In this document: positions 1-11,112 of the stretch, one piece after another
Layout of the letters: every line of letters begins with the position of its first letter
How positions within the stretch are numbered: position 1 is the stretch's first letter
Assembly (NCBI RefSeq): GCF_029852145.1
Contig: NC_079969.1
Location: 19,153,798-19,217,797, forward strand
Origin: Microplitis mediator
Taxonomy: Eukaryota > Arthropoda > Insecta > Hymenoptera > Braconidae
Direction of reading: 5' to 3'
Length of the DNA: 64,000 nucleotides
Position numbers and translations under genes: made by a program
Notes under the pieces: generated by a model
What the model saw: only the letters and a program-made list of their open reading frames with translations
Told to the model about the DNA's origin: nothing
Databases searched by the model: none

Positions 1-1020
1 TGAGGTTTCGTTAGTTAATTCAACTTAGTTGAGTTATCCGACGGACAAAAATCGGAGGTTATTAGATTGAGAGAAAATATCATTATTGTTATTTGTTTAA
101 TTCAGAATCGTCGTTGGAGAAATATTGTATTAAAACATAAACATTTCCTATAGAAATTTTGTTTCACATTAAGGAGTTTCATAATCATTATTTTATTTCG
201 ACGAATCAGTATTTTGTTTTTTTTTTTGATAATTCAGTTAACTTACAAGAAAAATGTCAAATATAAAAATTCTCGTTTTACTGAAGTTGTTCTTTAAATT
301 CTATCCAATTTAATGCAGTTAAATTTAATTCAAACTTGTTTATAAAACTTTCTTTTTTTTTTCATTTAAATCTATCCAAAATATATTAAATAAAATTTCT
401 TTTATTAATATTATTTTCGAGGTCATTAACATTTTGAGCTTCCCTCAAAGGATTCAATTTAGACAAGAATATATAATTTATTTAAGTTATTTTCTCTGTT
501 TACAAATTTTATTTGAGAGCTTTCAATTCATTGTAATCGGTTGGTAATATTTAAATTATAATTTTCTTTTCCCTATGATTATTGACATGTTTTCCGAAAG
601 TTTAATAAAAAAAAAGGTTTCTACCCTTTTATTTGATTAGGAAACATATCAATTAGATTATAATTGGAAATCTATTATATTTGAAATCCTACTCGAAACT
701 CAGAGATTCGCTTACTGATTAAAATATTTATAAAACAAAGTTTGCACTCAAAGTCTAGTTTTCTTGTCAGTTCATATTTGTTTTTTTTTTTTTTTTTTTT
801 GTCTTTCAAGGTAAAATCAATCCCACTCAACCCACCTGTACCTGATACTCAAACCTTGTTTTCCACCCATTCCTATTACCAAAGAAAATAGCTATCCCAA
901 AATTCCCAAAAGGATACACGATGATGATGGATAGCAACAAGAGATCGACCCGGGTTGGTCAATGATCATTTCGTTGATTCGCTGAGTATATCCAAAAATT
1001 CCTGTAAATCCACTACCTCC
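1..1020. other. AT-rich non-coding stretch, no gene seen
   Basis: No open frame of note. The sequence is rich in T and A homopolymers, including a run of about 20 T at 781-800, and has no recognisable repeat ends or RNA gene. It precedes the small ORF at 1246 and may include its upstream region. Confidence 0.6.
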
Positions 1021-1026
1021 CTCTTA

Positions 1027-1034
1027 TCTATAAG
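1027..1034 (+). promoter_or_regulatory. TATA-like box upstream of the 119-aa ORF
   Basis: TCTATAAG sits about 215 bases before the ATG at 1246. With a start site about 30 bases downstream it would give a 5' leader of roughly 180 bases. TATA-like strings are common in AT-rich DNA, so this is suggestive only. Confidence 0.3.
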
Positions 1035-1245
1035 ACACTAAGCATAAAGGATTACAATCATTCAAATCAAGTAGAACATTTAACTATTTTCCTTTGTTTC
1101 GTATTACGAGTCAGTGAGTGAATTCTGCGTCACGAAGTCAGGAGCAGACTGATTACTTTATCTTCTTCTTCTAATTACTATTATTATTTCTGAGAGCGTC
1201 TTTCGAGACAAAATATCGTTATAAAAATGTTTTCGAACAGAGTCA

Positions 1246-1605
1246 ATGGCGCCGAAATTACACCGGCCTAAGGGCTCTGATCTAAAACCCAAATATTGTG
1301 AGTGTGACTCCTGTACGGAATATGACAGGTTGTGTTCTGGTGAACGTTACCACCAACCACTAATCAGACCTAACTTGTCCTTCGTAAGGAGTGTCACTTC
1401 ACTCTCAAAAACCTTTAAGGTCAAGAAACTTCAATATAAACTGTTCCCGATCACTGAGGTCGAGAGGCCTATACCTCTCATCTACATCGGCGACGCAGAT
1501 CCAAGGTTCAACTTTTACGCGGATAAATTCCTGTCCGGACCTTCCCAGTTGGAGCCGTACAAGGGGGTTCCTGACGACCACGTGGAACTGATAGTTTTGG
1601 AATAA
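1246..1605 (+). CDS. hypothetical 119-aa protein
   Basis: This ORF starts at an ATG in an acceptable context (gtcaATGgc) and ends at TAA 1603-1605. The predicted protein is soluble and lacks a signal peptide or membrane segment. It has a cysteine cluster near residues 18-30 (CECDSCTEYDRLC) and an acidic, proline-containing C-terminus. The coding stretch is visibly richer in G+C than its flanks. It has a TATA-like box upstream (1027-1034), a polyA signal AATAAA at 1667-1672, and a donor-like GTAAGT at 1658 after the stop. I do not recognise the family. It could be a small host gene, a final exon, or a remnant of a retroelement gag. The CxCxxC-like cluster resembles a half zinc-binding site but does not make a complete finger. 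No function is proposed. Confidence 0.45.
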   Translation: MAPKLHRPKGSDLKPKYCECDSCTEYDRLCSGERYHQPLIRPNLSFVRSVTSLSKTFKVKKLQYKLFPITEVERPIPLIYIGDADPRFNFYADKFLSGPSQLEPYKGVPDDHVELIVLE

Positions 1606-1934
1606 TAGTAAGAGGAAAAGGTACCCTTCTTAAAATCGGTCCCCTTTTTCCACCAACGTAAGTAAAAATAAAATTTTTGAATTATTTTCAAGATCAGGGA
1701 TTATTCCTGGGAATCTGTAGATTCCTAAAATATAAAATCTCTTTTCCCCATTGTCTCAATTACCACCGGGACGTAACATCTACAAAAACGGTCTTTTATG
1801 ACTTTTGCATAAATTCAACCATTCACAAGATATCCGACGTCAAAGTTTGATACAATTCGAAGAACTTGTTTTCGCTCCTTCTGAATTTCATACCATGTCA
1901 ACTAATGAGAATTCAGAAATTTTCAATACCGTTT
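1606..1934 (+). other. 3' flank of the small ORF with polyA signal
   Basis: AATAAA at 1667-1672 could end the transcript of the ORF at 1246-1605. The rest is AT-rich and featureless up to palindrome A1. Confidence 0.35.
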
Positions 1935-2490
1935 TTTGTAGGAAATTGAATGCACTACAAAAGAAATATCTTATTATTTTTTAATAAATCCATCTGTTCA
2001 AAAGTTATTGGAGCTTAAAGTAAAGTTAGAGTAAATTTCGAGATCTTTTTACTTTTCCGGTGAAACTATCGGACTTATCATAAAATGTCATAGAATCTTT
2101 TTTGTAGACAATTTTATTTCCTACAAATTGTCTCAAAAAAATTTTTTTCAAATTCTGCACTCTAGTTATTTCCATTTTAATGCCAAGCTCTTAAAATCGA
2201 TCAGAGCACTATTTTTTTAGGAGCTTGGCATTGAAATTGAAATAACTAGAAGAGAATGCAGAATTTGAAAAAATTTTTTTAAAGATAATTTGTAGGAAAT
2301 AAAATTGTCTACAAAAAAGATTCTTTGACATTTTAAGATAAGTCCGATAGTTTCGCCGGAAAAGTAAAAAGATCGCGAAATTTTACTCTAACTTGAGTTT
2401 AAGCTCCAATAACTTTTGAACAGATGGATTTATCAAAAAATAATAAGATTTTTTGTAGATCAGTAAATTTGCTACAAAATATTTACGAAA
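1935..2490. repeat. palindromic element A1
   Basis: A long inverted repeat. The left arm (about 1935-2205) reads as the reverse complement of the right arm (about 2220-2490) around a short loop near 2210. Paired landmarks are the blocks around 1996/2430 (CCATCTGTTCAAAAG and its complement) and 2104/2310. The same arms, diverged, form the core of the larger palindrome A2 at 25160-27171. It has no coding capacity. It is a foldback or palindromic MITE-like element of unknown superfamily. Confidence 0.7.
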
Positions 2491-2690
2491 AGATTTTATG
2501 TATCTTGATTTTTTCGGAAGTTATGTATTTTTTACCATGTTACTAAATGAAAAATCGATAATTATCAACAGCCACCACTAAATATCAATATTAAGAGTTC
2601 AAGTTTTAACTGTCTCCATATTTTAAGATACCCTTTTGATTTTTCCAAGTTCTTCAAAAAAAAAAAAAAATAGTTGCTTAATTTGAGACA

Positions 2691-3547
2691 GTCTAGTATG
2701 TATGACGTCGTTCGCGCCACCACTGCAGAGGATCCATCTTACGATCTAAGTACTCCTCATTCAAATACTTATCAATTTCACGAATACCAGCCACAGATTT
2801 GTTTTCAGGTCTTGTTATCCTACTTGTTTCATTATCATTTTCATCCCATATGCTCACACAATTTTTTTTATTTCCATTTTCATCTACTGATGATACCGGC
2901 ACAAGAGCAGTTGTTGTGTTTGAAGAATTTTCTCGATTATTATATTGCAATGACTGCAATGGTGTTTTAGTGACTTTATTTTTAAGACCTTCGATTGCGC
3001 GCCCACGATAGTCTTGATTTTTCAATGATCTTGCTTTAAATCTAGGATCCAAAATTGTACTTTCAGCATATAGAATATTATTTTCCAAATTTTTAAATCG
3101 AATCTCCATACCTTTTTTCAAGGCTAATTGCACTGAAATAATTTTTTTGATTCTGGGAAAAATATTTTCTCAAGAAATCTTGAATCAAATTGTTAAATAC
3201 TATAACATTAGATGAGGTTACATTTTTTTTGGCGCTTATTTCAATTGTTACTTCATAAAATGGCTCAAGTAAAGGTAAAACTTCCTCTATGACCTCCCAG
3301 TCTTCTTGCTTTCTATTAAAATCGGGACGTAATAGAGCAATCGTGGTAATCACAGCATCCTTCACCTGTATTATTCGCTGAAGCATGTCATAAGTCGAGT
3401 TCCAGCGTGTTGGGACGTCTTGCTTCAATTTTAGAACGGGTAAATTTAGTTGTTTTTGCGTGGTGGCTAATTTGTTTTATACTTGGGTACTTCGGTTAAA
3501 GTATTCAACAATACTTTTAACTTGCACTAAAACATCAGATATTTCTT
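2691..3547 (-). pseudogene. hAT transposase pseudogene, C-terminal half
   Basis: Minus-strand frames encode the middle and C-terminal part of a ZBED/Ac-type hAT transposase. Landmarks are QDVPTRWNSTYDML (3390-3428 region), LLEPFYEVT, STILDPRFKA (about 3045-3075) and the start of the dimerisation region EYLDRKMDPLQWWRERR, after which a TAG stops the frame at 2691. Intact relatives continue past the WW motif, so the C-terminus is truncated. A frame change near 3130 and an in-frame TAA near 3475 mark decay. The N-terminal half lies at 11695-12535, the two being separated by the 8.1-kb transposon at 3550-11692. hAT transposases are DDE cut-and-paste enzymes; this copy cannot be functional. Confidence 0.85.
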
Positions 3548-3549
3548 TA

Positions 3550-4098
3550 CACGGAAAAAAATAGATAGGAATGATTACTGTGCTACACAGGAATGATCGT
3601 AAAGTATGTAAAAACTAACCTTAGCACATTACTAGTTCTCGTTATAATAGGAATGGGTCGTTTTTACATACGACTGAGTATGATCTAACATAGCAACCAT
3701 TACTATGTTACACATTATGCCGAAAACATGACTGGTTATCGTGTTCACAGTCACTGTTCGCTTCCTAGATAATACAGATTCCTTTCAGCGGTCGATGTGT
3801 TACTATATAAAATAGGTATAGGTCCTGTGTGGAGATGCGAAAGACTCCCCGGTCAAATGCGTCCCATTGTCGTTCAGCATAGTAACCATTTCTGTGCTGG
3901 ACAAGAACTGTTGCTGTCAGTCACATGTCTGAGTGCTGTTTATAAAATTAGTTCCTGCTAATTATAACCTTTAAAGAATAAACCGTTGGTTGTGTTATGT
4001 ACTTTACATATGTGAAATAATTTTTTGTCGTTCAACACAGGAAAGTAAGTAATTCATTATTAATTAAATTTTGTATGTCTTAAAAAAAAAATATATTT
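3550..4098. repeat. left terminal inverted repeat (outer part)
   Basis: Matches the reverse complement of 11143-11692 almost base for base: about one mismatch in the outer 110 bases and about three in a further 100 near 3750-3850. The repeat resumes after the nested insertion, at 5612-5645. The very high arm identity implies recent movement or gene conversion. Confidence 0.9.
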
Positions 4099-5611
4099 TG
4101 TTATGTCCGACTATTACTTAATTTAATATTTGGTTGCGTGGATTCGGCGTTCGGACTAACCAATGCAATTTTCGACTCAAATTTTTAGTTCGAGCCTTAT
4201 TTTATTTTTAGGAACACGTTTCGATGCGGATCTCCTTTTAATTCTAGTTATAACTAAATAGAAGTATCTTTCTATTTATATGTGTATATTATATGTTAAA
4301 CGATACATACGATTATAAAATTATGACTTCCTTATTTCCTCCTAAGTTGAGGCTGATTGAAATTTTGTTAACGAGTTTAAAAGATAGAATAGCCACTTAT
4401 AAACTTCTTACCTTTACGTTGATAATTCTTCTTCGATTTATTTTCTTTTCCCTGGGGGACTCCTTCGCTGTGGACCCTTAGACCCTTGAAGTGTGTTCCT
4501 TGGACTGGTTGACGGTCTCTCTCTCTCTCGTGCAAGCGATGTTCAAGCGAGGAGGGGTTGTTAATATTAACTAACTTATTTTTAATGAATACTACACAAA
4601 AACTGTTTTCACTTTGGTTTTCTTTTATTTTAATTTAGAAACTTTAAATTTTAGAGATGATAAAATTCCGTTAATTTTCCTTAATCGAAATTAGAGATGA
4701 TACTCTTTAAAGGCTTTTATCTTTATTTTTGAACATTGGTTACACTTTTGTATACACTGGTATTTTCTTATTCTCTATGTTTTTAATTTTATGCTTTAAC
4801 GGAACAAAATTCCTTTAATTTTCCTAAACGGAATTAGAGATGATACTTTTTTAAAGGATTGGACTTTTATTTTTGAACATGTATTCACTTTTAGTTACAA
4901 TATTTATTATTTCAATTTAATTACACTGAACGATGCTATTAAGCACTTGACTACTAACTCACAACCGATAACACTATTATTTATTGAAATTTTCTTTTTC
5001 TTTGTATTATAACTTTTTCTTCGCTGTGTGATTTTATTTTTGCTTTCTTTGAGCTGTATATTTTAATATATATTTTCTTCACTGCTATAACTTTTCTTTT
5101 CTATATTTGTTATGAATATATAGTATATATATTTATTTAATTGGTTTAATAATTTCATTTCCCGAATTATTTTAGAAGTTGTGTAAGAATACTGCTGTAC
5201 CTAAATTGCGACTCTTCGCTGAAACTAATCAACTGATAACCGAAAAGCAAACCGGTGCTCGGTAGAGTGATTTTGGTCTTCAGAATTTTTAACGCTGCAA
5301 TTATGGGGGTCCGAGTTTGGAAAAGAGGGGGTTTTCTGGTGAGGTGCATCGTATAAGATGGCCCGTTTACGCGAATCAATTTAAGTCAATGCTAGTTGTG
5401 GGTGTTACCACGCATTAGAATAATTGTTGTAAAAAGTAAGTGGGGAACTTAAGAAGGATAAGGGGATGAAAGACAGAAGAAAGAAATCTGGTATGACGTT
5501 CTGTATCGCTCAATTGAACCCATCCTGGTTTCTCTTATGAAAAAATGGAATATTTATTCCTTAGGAACGTTCAACATGAGTTCGAAAAAGTTTGCGAAGT
5601 CGGACATAACA
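4099..5611. mobile_element. solo-LTR-like insertion inside the left TIR
   Basis: This 1513-bp segment starts TGTTATGTCCGACT and ends AGTCGGACATAACA, a perfect 14-base inverted terminus with the TG...CA ends of an LTR. It is flanked by ATTT on both sides (4095-4098 and 5612-5615). The uninterrupted copy of the TIR at the right end of the host element (near 11140) supplies the empty site. A 4-bp duplication fits Ty3/gypsy-type integration. It has no internal coding region. A TIR transposon with a 4-bp duplication is the alternative. Confidence 0.7.
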
Positions 5612-5937
5612 ATTTTCATTTTAAATTATATTATTGTGTAATTCTATTAAACATGAAAATATTATGGTTCATTTGCTTACACTTATATCATCCATAAATA
5701 AGGTTATAGTATATTTTATTAACGTTGTTAGAATCTTTCTCATCTATTTATAACTTTACATGCTGTGTCGTGAACATTAATATTTTTAACAGTAATCTTT
5801 GCTTTCAATAAAAATACGTACATGTAACAGCAATTAATATTATTATTGTCTAAACAATAACAGAGCTTTGTTAGAATTTTGTACATGTCTTTGTTGTAAT
5901 TTTGTAAATGTGTTTTTTATTTTTTTATAGTGTCAGC

Positions 5938-8554
5938 ATGAATATTTATAACGAAAACCCCGATTTATTAGTTACAGATCAAATTGAATCTACTATCAAT
6001 AATACTCTCACACATTGTTCTGTGCCATCATTGTCAGTAGCGTCACTAGACTCTGATCATTCTGTTATTGGCGACTCGACTAATTCAAATCTTAAGATTA
6101 TTCGTTCTCATGCTGACAGCTCCATTAATAATAGCTCAGTAATCTATCAGAACGAAAGACAAGAGCTTGAATTGTTATTGCTACTATCATTTGATGGGAT
6201 TCTAGCTTTGAACTCATTTAAATCTAATCAAAAAGTCCCTGATGCTTATATGAATAATGTAATAAAACAGATTGTAGATCGGGAAATATTAATAGTTTCG
6301 AAGAAAAATCAAGTATCATTGGAAAAGCCGTTGAGAAAATTAGAGTAAGCTAGATTTACTAATTTTTTAAAAATAAAAATTTTTCGTAATTTTAAAAAAG
6401 TTAAAAGGAAAATTTTTCATCATCTTTAGATCTACATGGAAACCAGTGTCTTGTGACTTTTTTTTGTTAGTGATATTAGCTCACATTCGTTTTTATTCTA
6501 ATTTATTTTATATATTTTGTTACGAAGTTGATTCGTGCGCCTTCGCCATCACTCAATCCCAGGTAATATCACGTGGGACGGTGCGTCGGCACGTCTATAA
6601 AACGGAGTGCAATCAAATAAATTACAGCTTTAACGGTTAGGCAGTCTAGAGTCCTAGTAATACTCTACTCAGTTATTACCATTCAATCCAGTAGTGCTGT
6701 ATTACACTTAGTCAATCAACAGTAAATTAACACTTAGTTTAATTTACCTCAGGTTGAACCAGATCACATTTAGTTGATTTGCGTAAGCTCCCGTTAATTA
6801 ATTACGGTTATAAATTAATAAGACCGGCTAGTGTGTGTGAAAGTGGCATAATTAAGTCTTTCTTTTAATAAAGCCTTAATTAATATTATGTACCAGTGTT
6901 TGAGTGAATTCACCTGTTATCCTACCCGCCTTTATCGCTAAGGTATATTAAGCTCACATTCTTCAGTCAACGATCCAGAAGGGTCTTGCCAAGTCCAAGG
7001 TCAACAGGGACATCATCATCTCCACGAACTGATATTTAGGCTAAGTACTAGTGTTAGTCTAGATATGTAAGGCCCGTTCGGGTATTTATTATAAAATAAT
7101 ATAAAAATAGAGTCTCATTGGGTCTGAGTTACCAGGGTAAACCCACGAAAAGGCTGTTTCAACATCTTTTACAGTTTTGAACGGCAACCCACCGTTTCAA
7201 TTTTGATAGAGTTTCGTCAACCATTTTTAAAAACTTAGCTGCGGAAATTGCAAAACTGTTTGGTGGTCGACCAGATATTTATCATTCGCCTGGAATATTT
7301 GAAGGAAATACTAAAGTAAATGCTACTGGAAAATTACTTCAAGCAGTTAATTATGCTCGTAAAAAATTAGCAGATACAGGTCTCTTAATTCATAAATCTG
7401 ATATACCAATTAATATACCTGAGTTCACTCGTATGTTTATTTTTCTAATGAGTTATAAAAAAGGCTTTCAGTTTTAATTTACATTTTATATTAATTTGTA
7501 GAAACAACAGAAGAAAAATAAAATTTGTTGAAAAAACCTTGTGACGACTGGTCGACTGTTGAAAAACATTGGACGGACACACGTTTGTTAAGACAGTAAT
7601 TAAAATCTCAGAAGAAGGAACAGATTAACGTTTTTTCAGAGTACCCATGTTTGTCAGATCCGCGAGCAACAGAATTAGTAAGTTCACTGTAAGATATTGA
7701 ATAATTATTTTATGCACTAGATACAACATGATTCTTCGTGTTTAGATTGCAGCCAACTTCATCAGTGTTTACTCTGAGATAAAAGCTATTGGTGAAGTTT
7801 GGCCGGTACTCCGTATTGTATTTGAAAAATTGATTTTATCAAAAATCAGAAACGATGAATTTTCTCAAGTTTTTTTAAACGAATTGCCAAAGTTAGAAGA
7901 AGGTATTCTGTTCATTTCATTACAAAATACACATATACAATTTAATTGAAATATTTCAAAAAAACAATACACTTTTCTTTATTTTCAGATAAAAAGGATG
8001 CTGCAATTTTAAATTTACTTTCCATAGCAATAATATTAAAGACAAAACTAATTAATTTAACAGCAAAGGCTCCAAAGAAACGAAAAACTAGTTCTACTCC
8101 TTTTGAAAAAGACGACGAAAAAAAAAAAACATTTTCGGGAGTCTTTTATCCTAACTGTTGACGTAAGTATATATTTTTATTATTTATTTTTTAATCATTG
8201 ATATTTTATCTTGATACTTACATTTTATTATAGAATCTTCAAAATGTAAATTCAGAGATTGAGAGAAGGAATACTTATATTGTCACAACCGGGCAGCAAC
8301 TTTATCCGTATATGGTGTTCGAAGGTTCTGCGACTTTGCCAAGTGCTTTCCATGTCGTTTATGATAAAATTAAATTTACAGTAAATTCAGTTATCGAGGC
8401 CCTTGATCTAGCGACTAAGATTTTATGTACGAGTACTTATTCGTTCCCTAAAAATAATCACGTGTGGTATATTATTTTCAAAGTAATTTACCGTATCGCT
8501 CCACAAAGTCCGAAGTCAACTATCAAACTCCATAACGCCATCAGTTTTTTCTGA
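5938..8554 (+). CDS. first gene of the 8.1-kb transposon, multi-exon, exon structure partly inferred
   Basis: Exonic-looking blocks lie in series upstream of the transposase-like ORF. Block 1 (5938-6344) follows an acceptor-like tttttatag at 5922-5930 and ends at a donor-like GTAAGC. A second block (about 7200-7430) encodes LAAEIAKLFGGRPDIYHSPG and a basic stretch. A third (7745-7902) encodes a helical region with EVWPVLRIVFEKL, a fourth (7989-8161) has a lysine-rich, NLS-like segment, and a final block (about 8233-8554) encodes YPYMVFEGSATLP...VIEALDLATKI. I have seen this arrangement, a basic segment followed by an EALDL-type domain, in companion proteins of animal transposons with MHDLLEG-type transposases. 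An apparent frame slip in the A-run near 8115-8127 and the LTR at 6528-7164 may have damaged this gene. Its role is unknown; DNA binding is a guess. Confidence 0.45.
6528..7164 (+). mobile_element. solo LTR with TATA box inside the 8.1-kb transposon
   Basis: The 637-bp segment begins TGTTACGAAG and ends TTTCAACA, with flanks TATTT (6523-6527) and TCTTT (7165-7169), a 5-bp duplication with one mismatch. A strong TATA box, TCTATAAAACGG (6595-6606), is followed by a leader-like stretch, and several AATAAA-like strings follow. No internal region is present. A Ty3/gypsy-type LTR is most likely. It sits between exon-like blocks of the first transposon gene and could add a promoter or polyA site there. 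Confidence 0.65.
6595..6602 (+). promoter_or_regulatory. TATA box of the solo LTR
   Basis: CTATAAAA lies inside the LTR, preceded by a comparatively G+C-rich stretch. It would drive rightward transcription into the transposon genes. Confidence 0.5.
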
Positions 8555-8595
8555 AGAAGAGTTGAAGATAACGTTCAATTAAATTACGAACTATT

Positions 8596-10767
8596 ATGGA
8601 TCCTCTAATCTTCTCAAACACCATCACAAAACAAGCTGCTTTATTAGTAACTAAATTATACGATTGTACTGACTTACCTCGGACACGAGTCCAAGAAATT
8701 ACTACTAGTATCACAAACTTGTTACAAAATGATTCAATAACAGCTTTATTTAATCAATTACTTGACAGAATGCTTTACCTTGGTGAATCTGCTGATGCTA
8801 TCTCTGTTTATAAAACAATGATCGATAAAATACAAAACCCATTCGACACGTTGAGGACAGAACACCAGTGCATCACATACTTTCAAGGAATTAATACTTA
8901 TTTGCCGCCTAATGAAGTTAAAGTAGGAAAAAAACAAATTTTCAAAAAAGTAAATGACCGTATGATTTCGATAACCGAAAACGTTACTGCTCAAGTTATT
9001 AATCTTCGAGAAGCATTAAAAAAATTTTTAGAATTACCCGGGATTTTCAGTGAAATAATGTCATACAATCGCTACCTTGAAGCTCAAAACATTTTGGTAA
9101 CAAATGTAATTCAAGGAATATTTTGGCAAAAAAAGAAATTACAATTTGGAAATAAAATCGTATTACCGTTGTTCTTTTATCAAGATGATTTTGAGACGAA
9201 TAACCCCTTAGGGAGTCATCGAGGATTAGGGAAGATGGGTACAGTATATATAAATATACCTTGTTTACCTCCACAAATACAGTCGAAAGTTGAAAATATA
9301 TTCCTTTTAGCATTGTACAAAACGAGTGATTTAAAGTATGTAACATTGAATGCAATGTTATCTACTGCTGTTGCTGAATTAAACTTTCTGGAGACTACTG
9401 GTATAGATATATTTACGTCATCAGGTCCTCAAAAAATTTATTTTTCCTTAGCTGGTGTTATTGGAGACAACCTTGCGGTGCATTCAATTCTTGGTTTCAC
9501 TGGTAGTTTTAGTGCTAAACACCCGTGTAGATTCTGTTGGATCAATCGCGATAGTTTAAATTCAATATTTGATGAATCAAACTCTATGATACGTACAAAT
9601 GAAAGCCATAGCAGTGATTTAATGATGAATAATTCAAATGAAACTGGTGTTTGTGGGCCCTCAGTGTTAAATGATATTAAATCGTCAACAACAATTGATC
9701 TCTTGACTATAGATGTCATGCACGACATCTTGGAAGGCACAGCGGAATACGATTTTGGTTTAATATTAAATTACTTTATAACAGAAGCTAAGTTTTTTAC
9801 CCTAAATGAAATTAATAACAGAATTGCAAGTTTAAGTTATGGTGCCGATGATGTTCATAATAAGCCTAAAACAATTACAAAAACTCAAATCAGCAACAAA
9901 CACATAAAAATTTCTGCAGCTGAACAGCTTTGTTTTATACGCAATATAGGTATTTTAATCGGAGACTTGATACCTGTGGATAATCCTCATTGGAAAGTAT
10001 GCATTATGATCAAAGACATTGTAGATATAGTTACTTCATCTGTGATTCACGCGGGCTTATGCGATTATCTACAATCGTTGGTAAGTGAATACTTACAGCT
10101 TCTTACTACATTATTTCCGGGATTTCTAAAACCAAAACACCATTTTTTGACTCATTATTCTCGTATCATGCGGCTAAAAGGTCCAGCATGGAATATGAAT
10201 ACGATGAGAAATGAAAGCATGAATAGAAACATCAAAATAACAGCAATAGCATCACTAACTAGAAAAAACATTAGTCGAACTCTCGCAATTAAGCACCAGC
10301 TGCATTTGAATTATCGTTTTTTGTCAAATAGTTCGTTAAATAAGGATATATATGAATTAGGACCATTTCATCGCGGGAAAATAAGTTCTATTCCACAATT
10401 TCACTTAATTACGAATTGTTCATCAGTAAATGTTCATGATAAAGTATTGATATGTGAACGAATTAACTTCAAAGGTGAAATGATTAAGCAAGATGTTATT
10501 TCAATGATACCCTCTGAAATGAATCCTGAATTTTTTATTACTCATGCTATCTTTATTGATAATTCGAGTGAATTATTTATCATTGCAAAAAATATTAGTG
10601 ACTATACATATTATGACGAGCACTATCATGCGTATAAATTATTTCAAGATTATCATAACTCTACAAACTGGAAATGCTTATCAATCAAAGAATCAACTTA
10701 TTGTTCAGTAACACATAAAGCTGTAAGTAAAAATGGGTATGAGTATATTTTGAAAAGATGGATCTAA
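8596..10767 (+). CDS. putative transposase, 723 aa, CMC/CACTA-like
   Basis: An uninterrupted ORF from ATG 8596 to TAA. Landmarks in order are GVIGDNLAVHSILGF (about residues 286-300), a CxxC pair in HPCRFCWINRD (309-318), DLLTIDVMHDILEGTAEYDF (about 371-390), a middle helical region, FLKPKHHFLTHYSRIMRLKG (about 509-528) and MRNESMNRNIK (about 535-545). The GDN, MHD and E-containing blocks are candidates for the catalytic acid residues of a DDE-type nuclease. The same blocks recur in large animal transposon proteins related to CACTA Transposase_21/DUF4218 architectures; that relation is from memory of the motifs, not from a search. The C-terminal 180 residues are unrecognised. The absence of any stop or frameshift, together with near-identical TIRs, suggests recent activity. 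It follows gene 1 with a 41-base gap. Confidence 0.75.
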   Translation: MDPLIFSNTITKQAALLVTKLYDCTDLPRTRVQEITTSITNLLQNDSITALFNQLLDRMLYLGESADAISVYKTMIDKIQNPFDTLRTEHQCITYFQGINTYLPPNEVKVGKKQIFKKVNDRMISITENVTAQVINLREALKKFLELPGIFSEIMSYNRYLEAQNILVTNVIQGIFWQKKKLQFGNKIVLPLFFYQDDFETNNPLGSHRGLGKMGTVYINIPCLPPQIQSKVENIFLLALYKTSDLKYVTLNAMLSTAVAELNFLETTGIDIFTSSGPQKIYFSLAGVIGDNLAVHSILGFTGSFSAKHPCRFCWINRDSLNSIFDESNSMIRTNESHSSDLMMNNSNETGVCGPSVLNDIKSSTTIDLLTIDVMHDILEGTAEYDFGLILNYFITEAKFFTLNEINNRIASLSYGADDVHNKPKTITKTQISNKHIKISAAEQLCFIRNIGILIGDLIPVDNPHWKVCIMIKDIVDIVTSSVIHAGLCDYLQSLVSEYLQLLTTLFPGFLKPKHHFLTHYSRIMRLKGPAWNMNTMRNESMNRNIKITAIASLTRKNISRTLAIKHQLHLNYRFLSNSSLNKDIYELGPFHRGKISSIPQFHLITNCSSVNVHDKVLICERINFKGEMIKQDVISMIPSEMNPEFFITHAIFIDNSSELFIIAKNISDYTYYDEHYHAYKLFQDYHNSTNWKCLSIKESTYCSVTHKAVSKNGYEYILKRWI

Positions 10768-11112
10768 TAATAGTAGTCTTAAAGTTAATTAATCTATCTA
10801 ATTTATTGGAGGATTTTTCATTAGTATATTTAGATTTTTTTTTTTTACCTTAAGGATATTTTATACAGTTAACATATATAATTTAAAATTCGGTATTATA
10901 CTGATTAAATAAAAAACCAATAAATTAATGACTTTTATTTTTTCTGAACCTTGCTTTAACTCTTTAATCCATGATTGCTTATTTATATTTCAAAAAATAC
11001 TCATGTGATGTTACAGAGTATGAGGATTACTGGAAAACTAATTTTAAAAATCGGTTTATCGGTTGACCCTGCGGGCCAGCTCCAAAACTTCCCGCTCTTT
11101 TCAAGCTTCTTG
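10768..11112. other. 3' region of transposase gene
   Basis: AT-rich non-coding DNA between the transposase stop and the right inverted repeat. AATAAA-like strings near 10908 (aaataaaaaacc) could end the transcript. Nothing else is seen. Confidence 0.5.
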
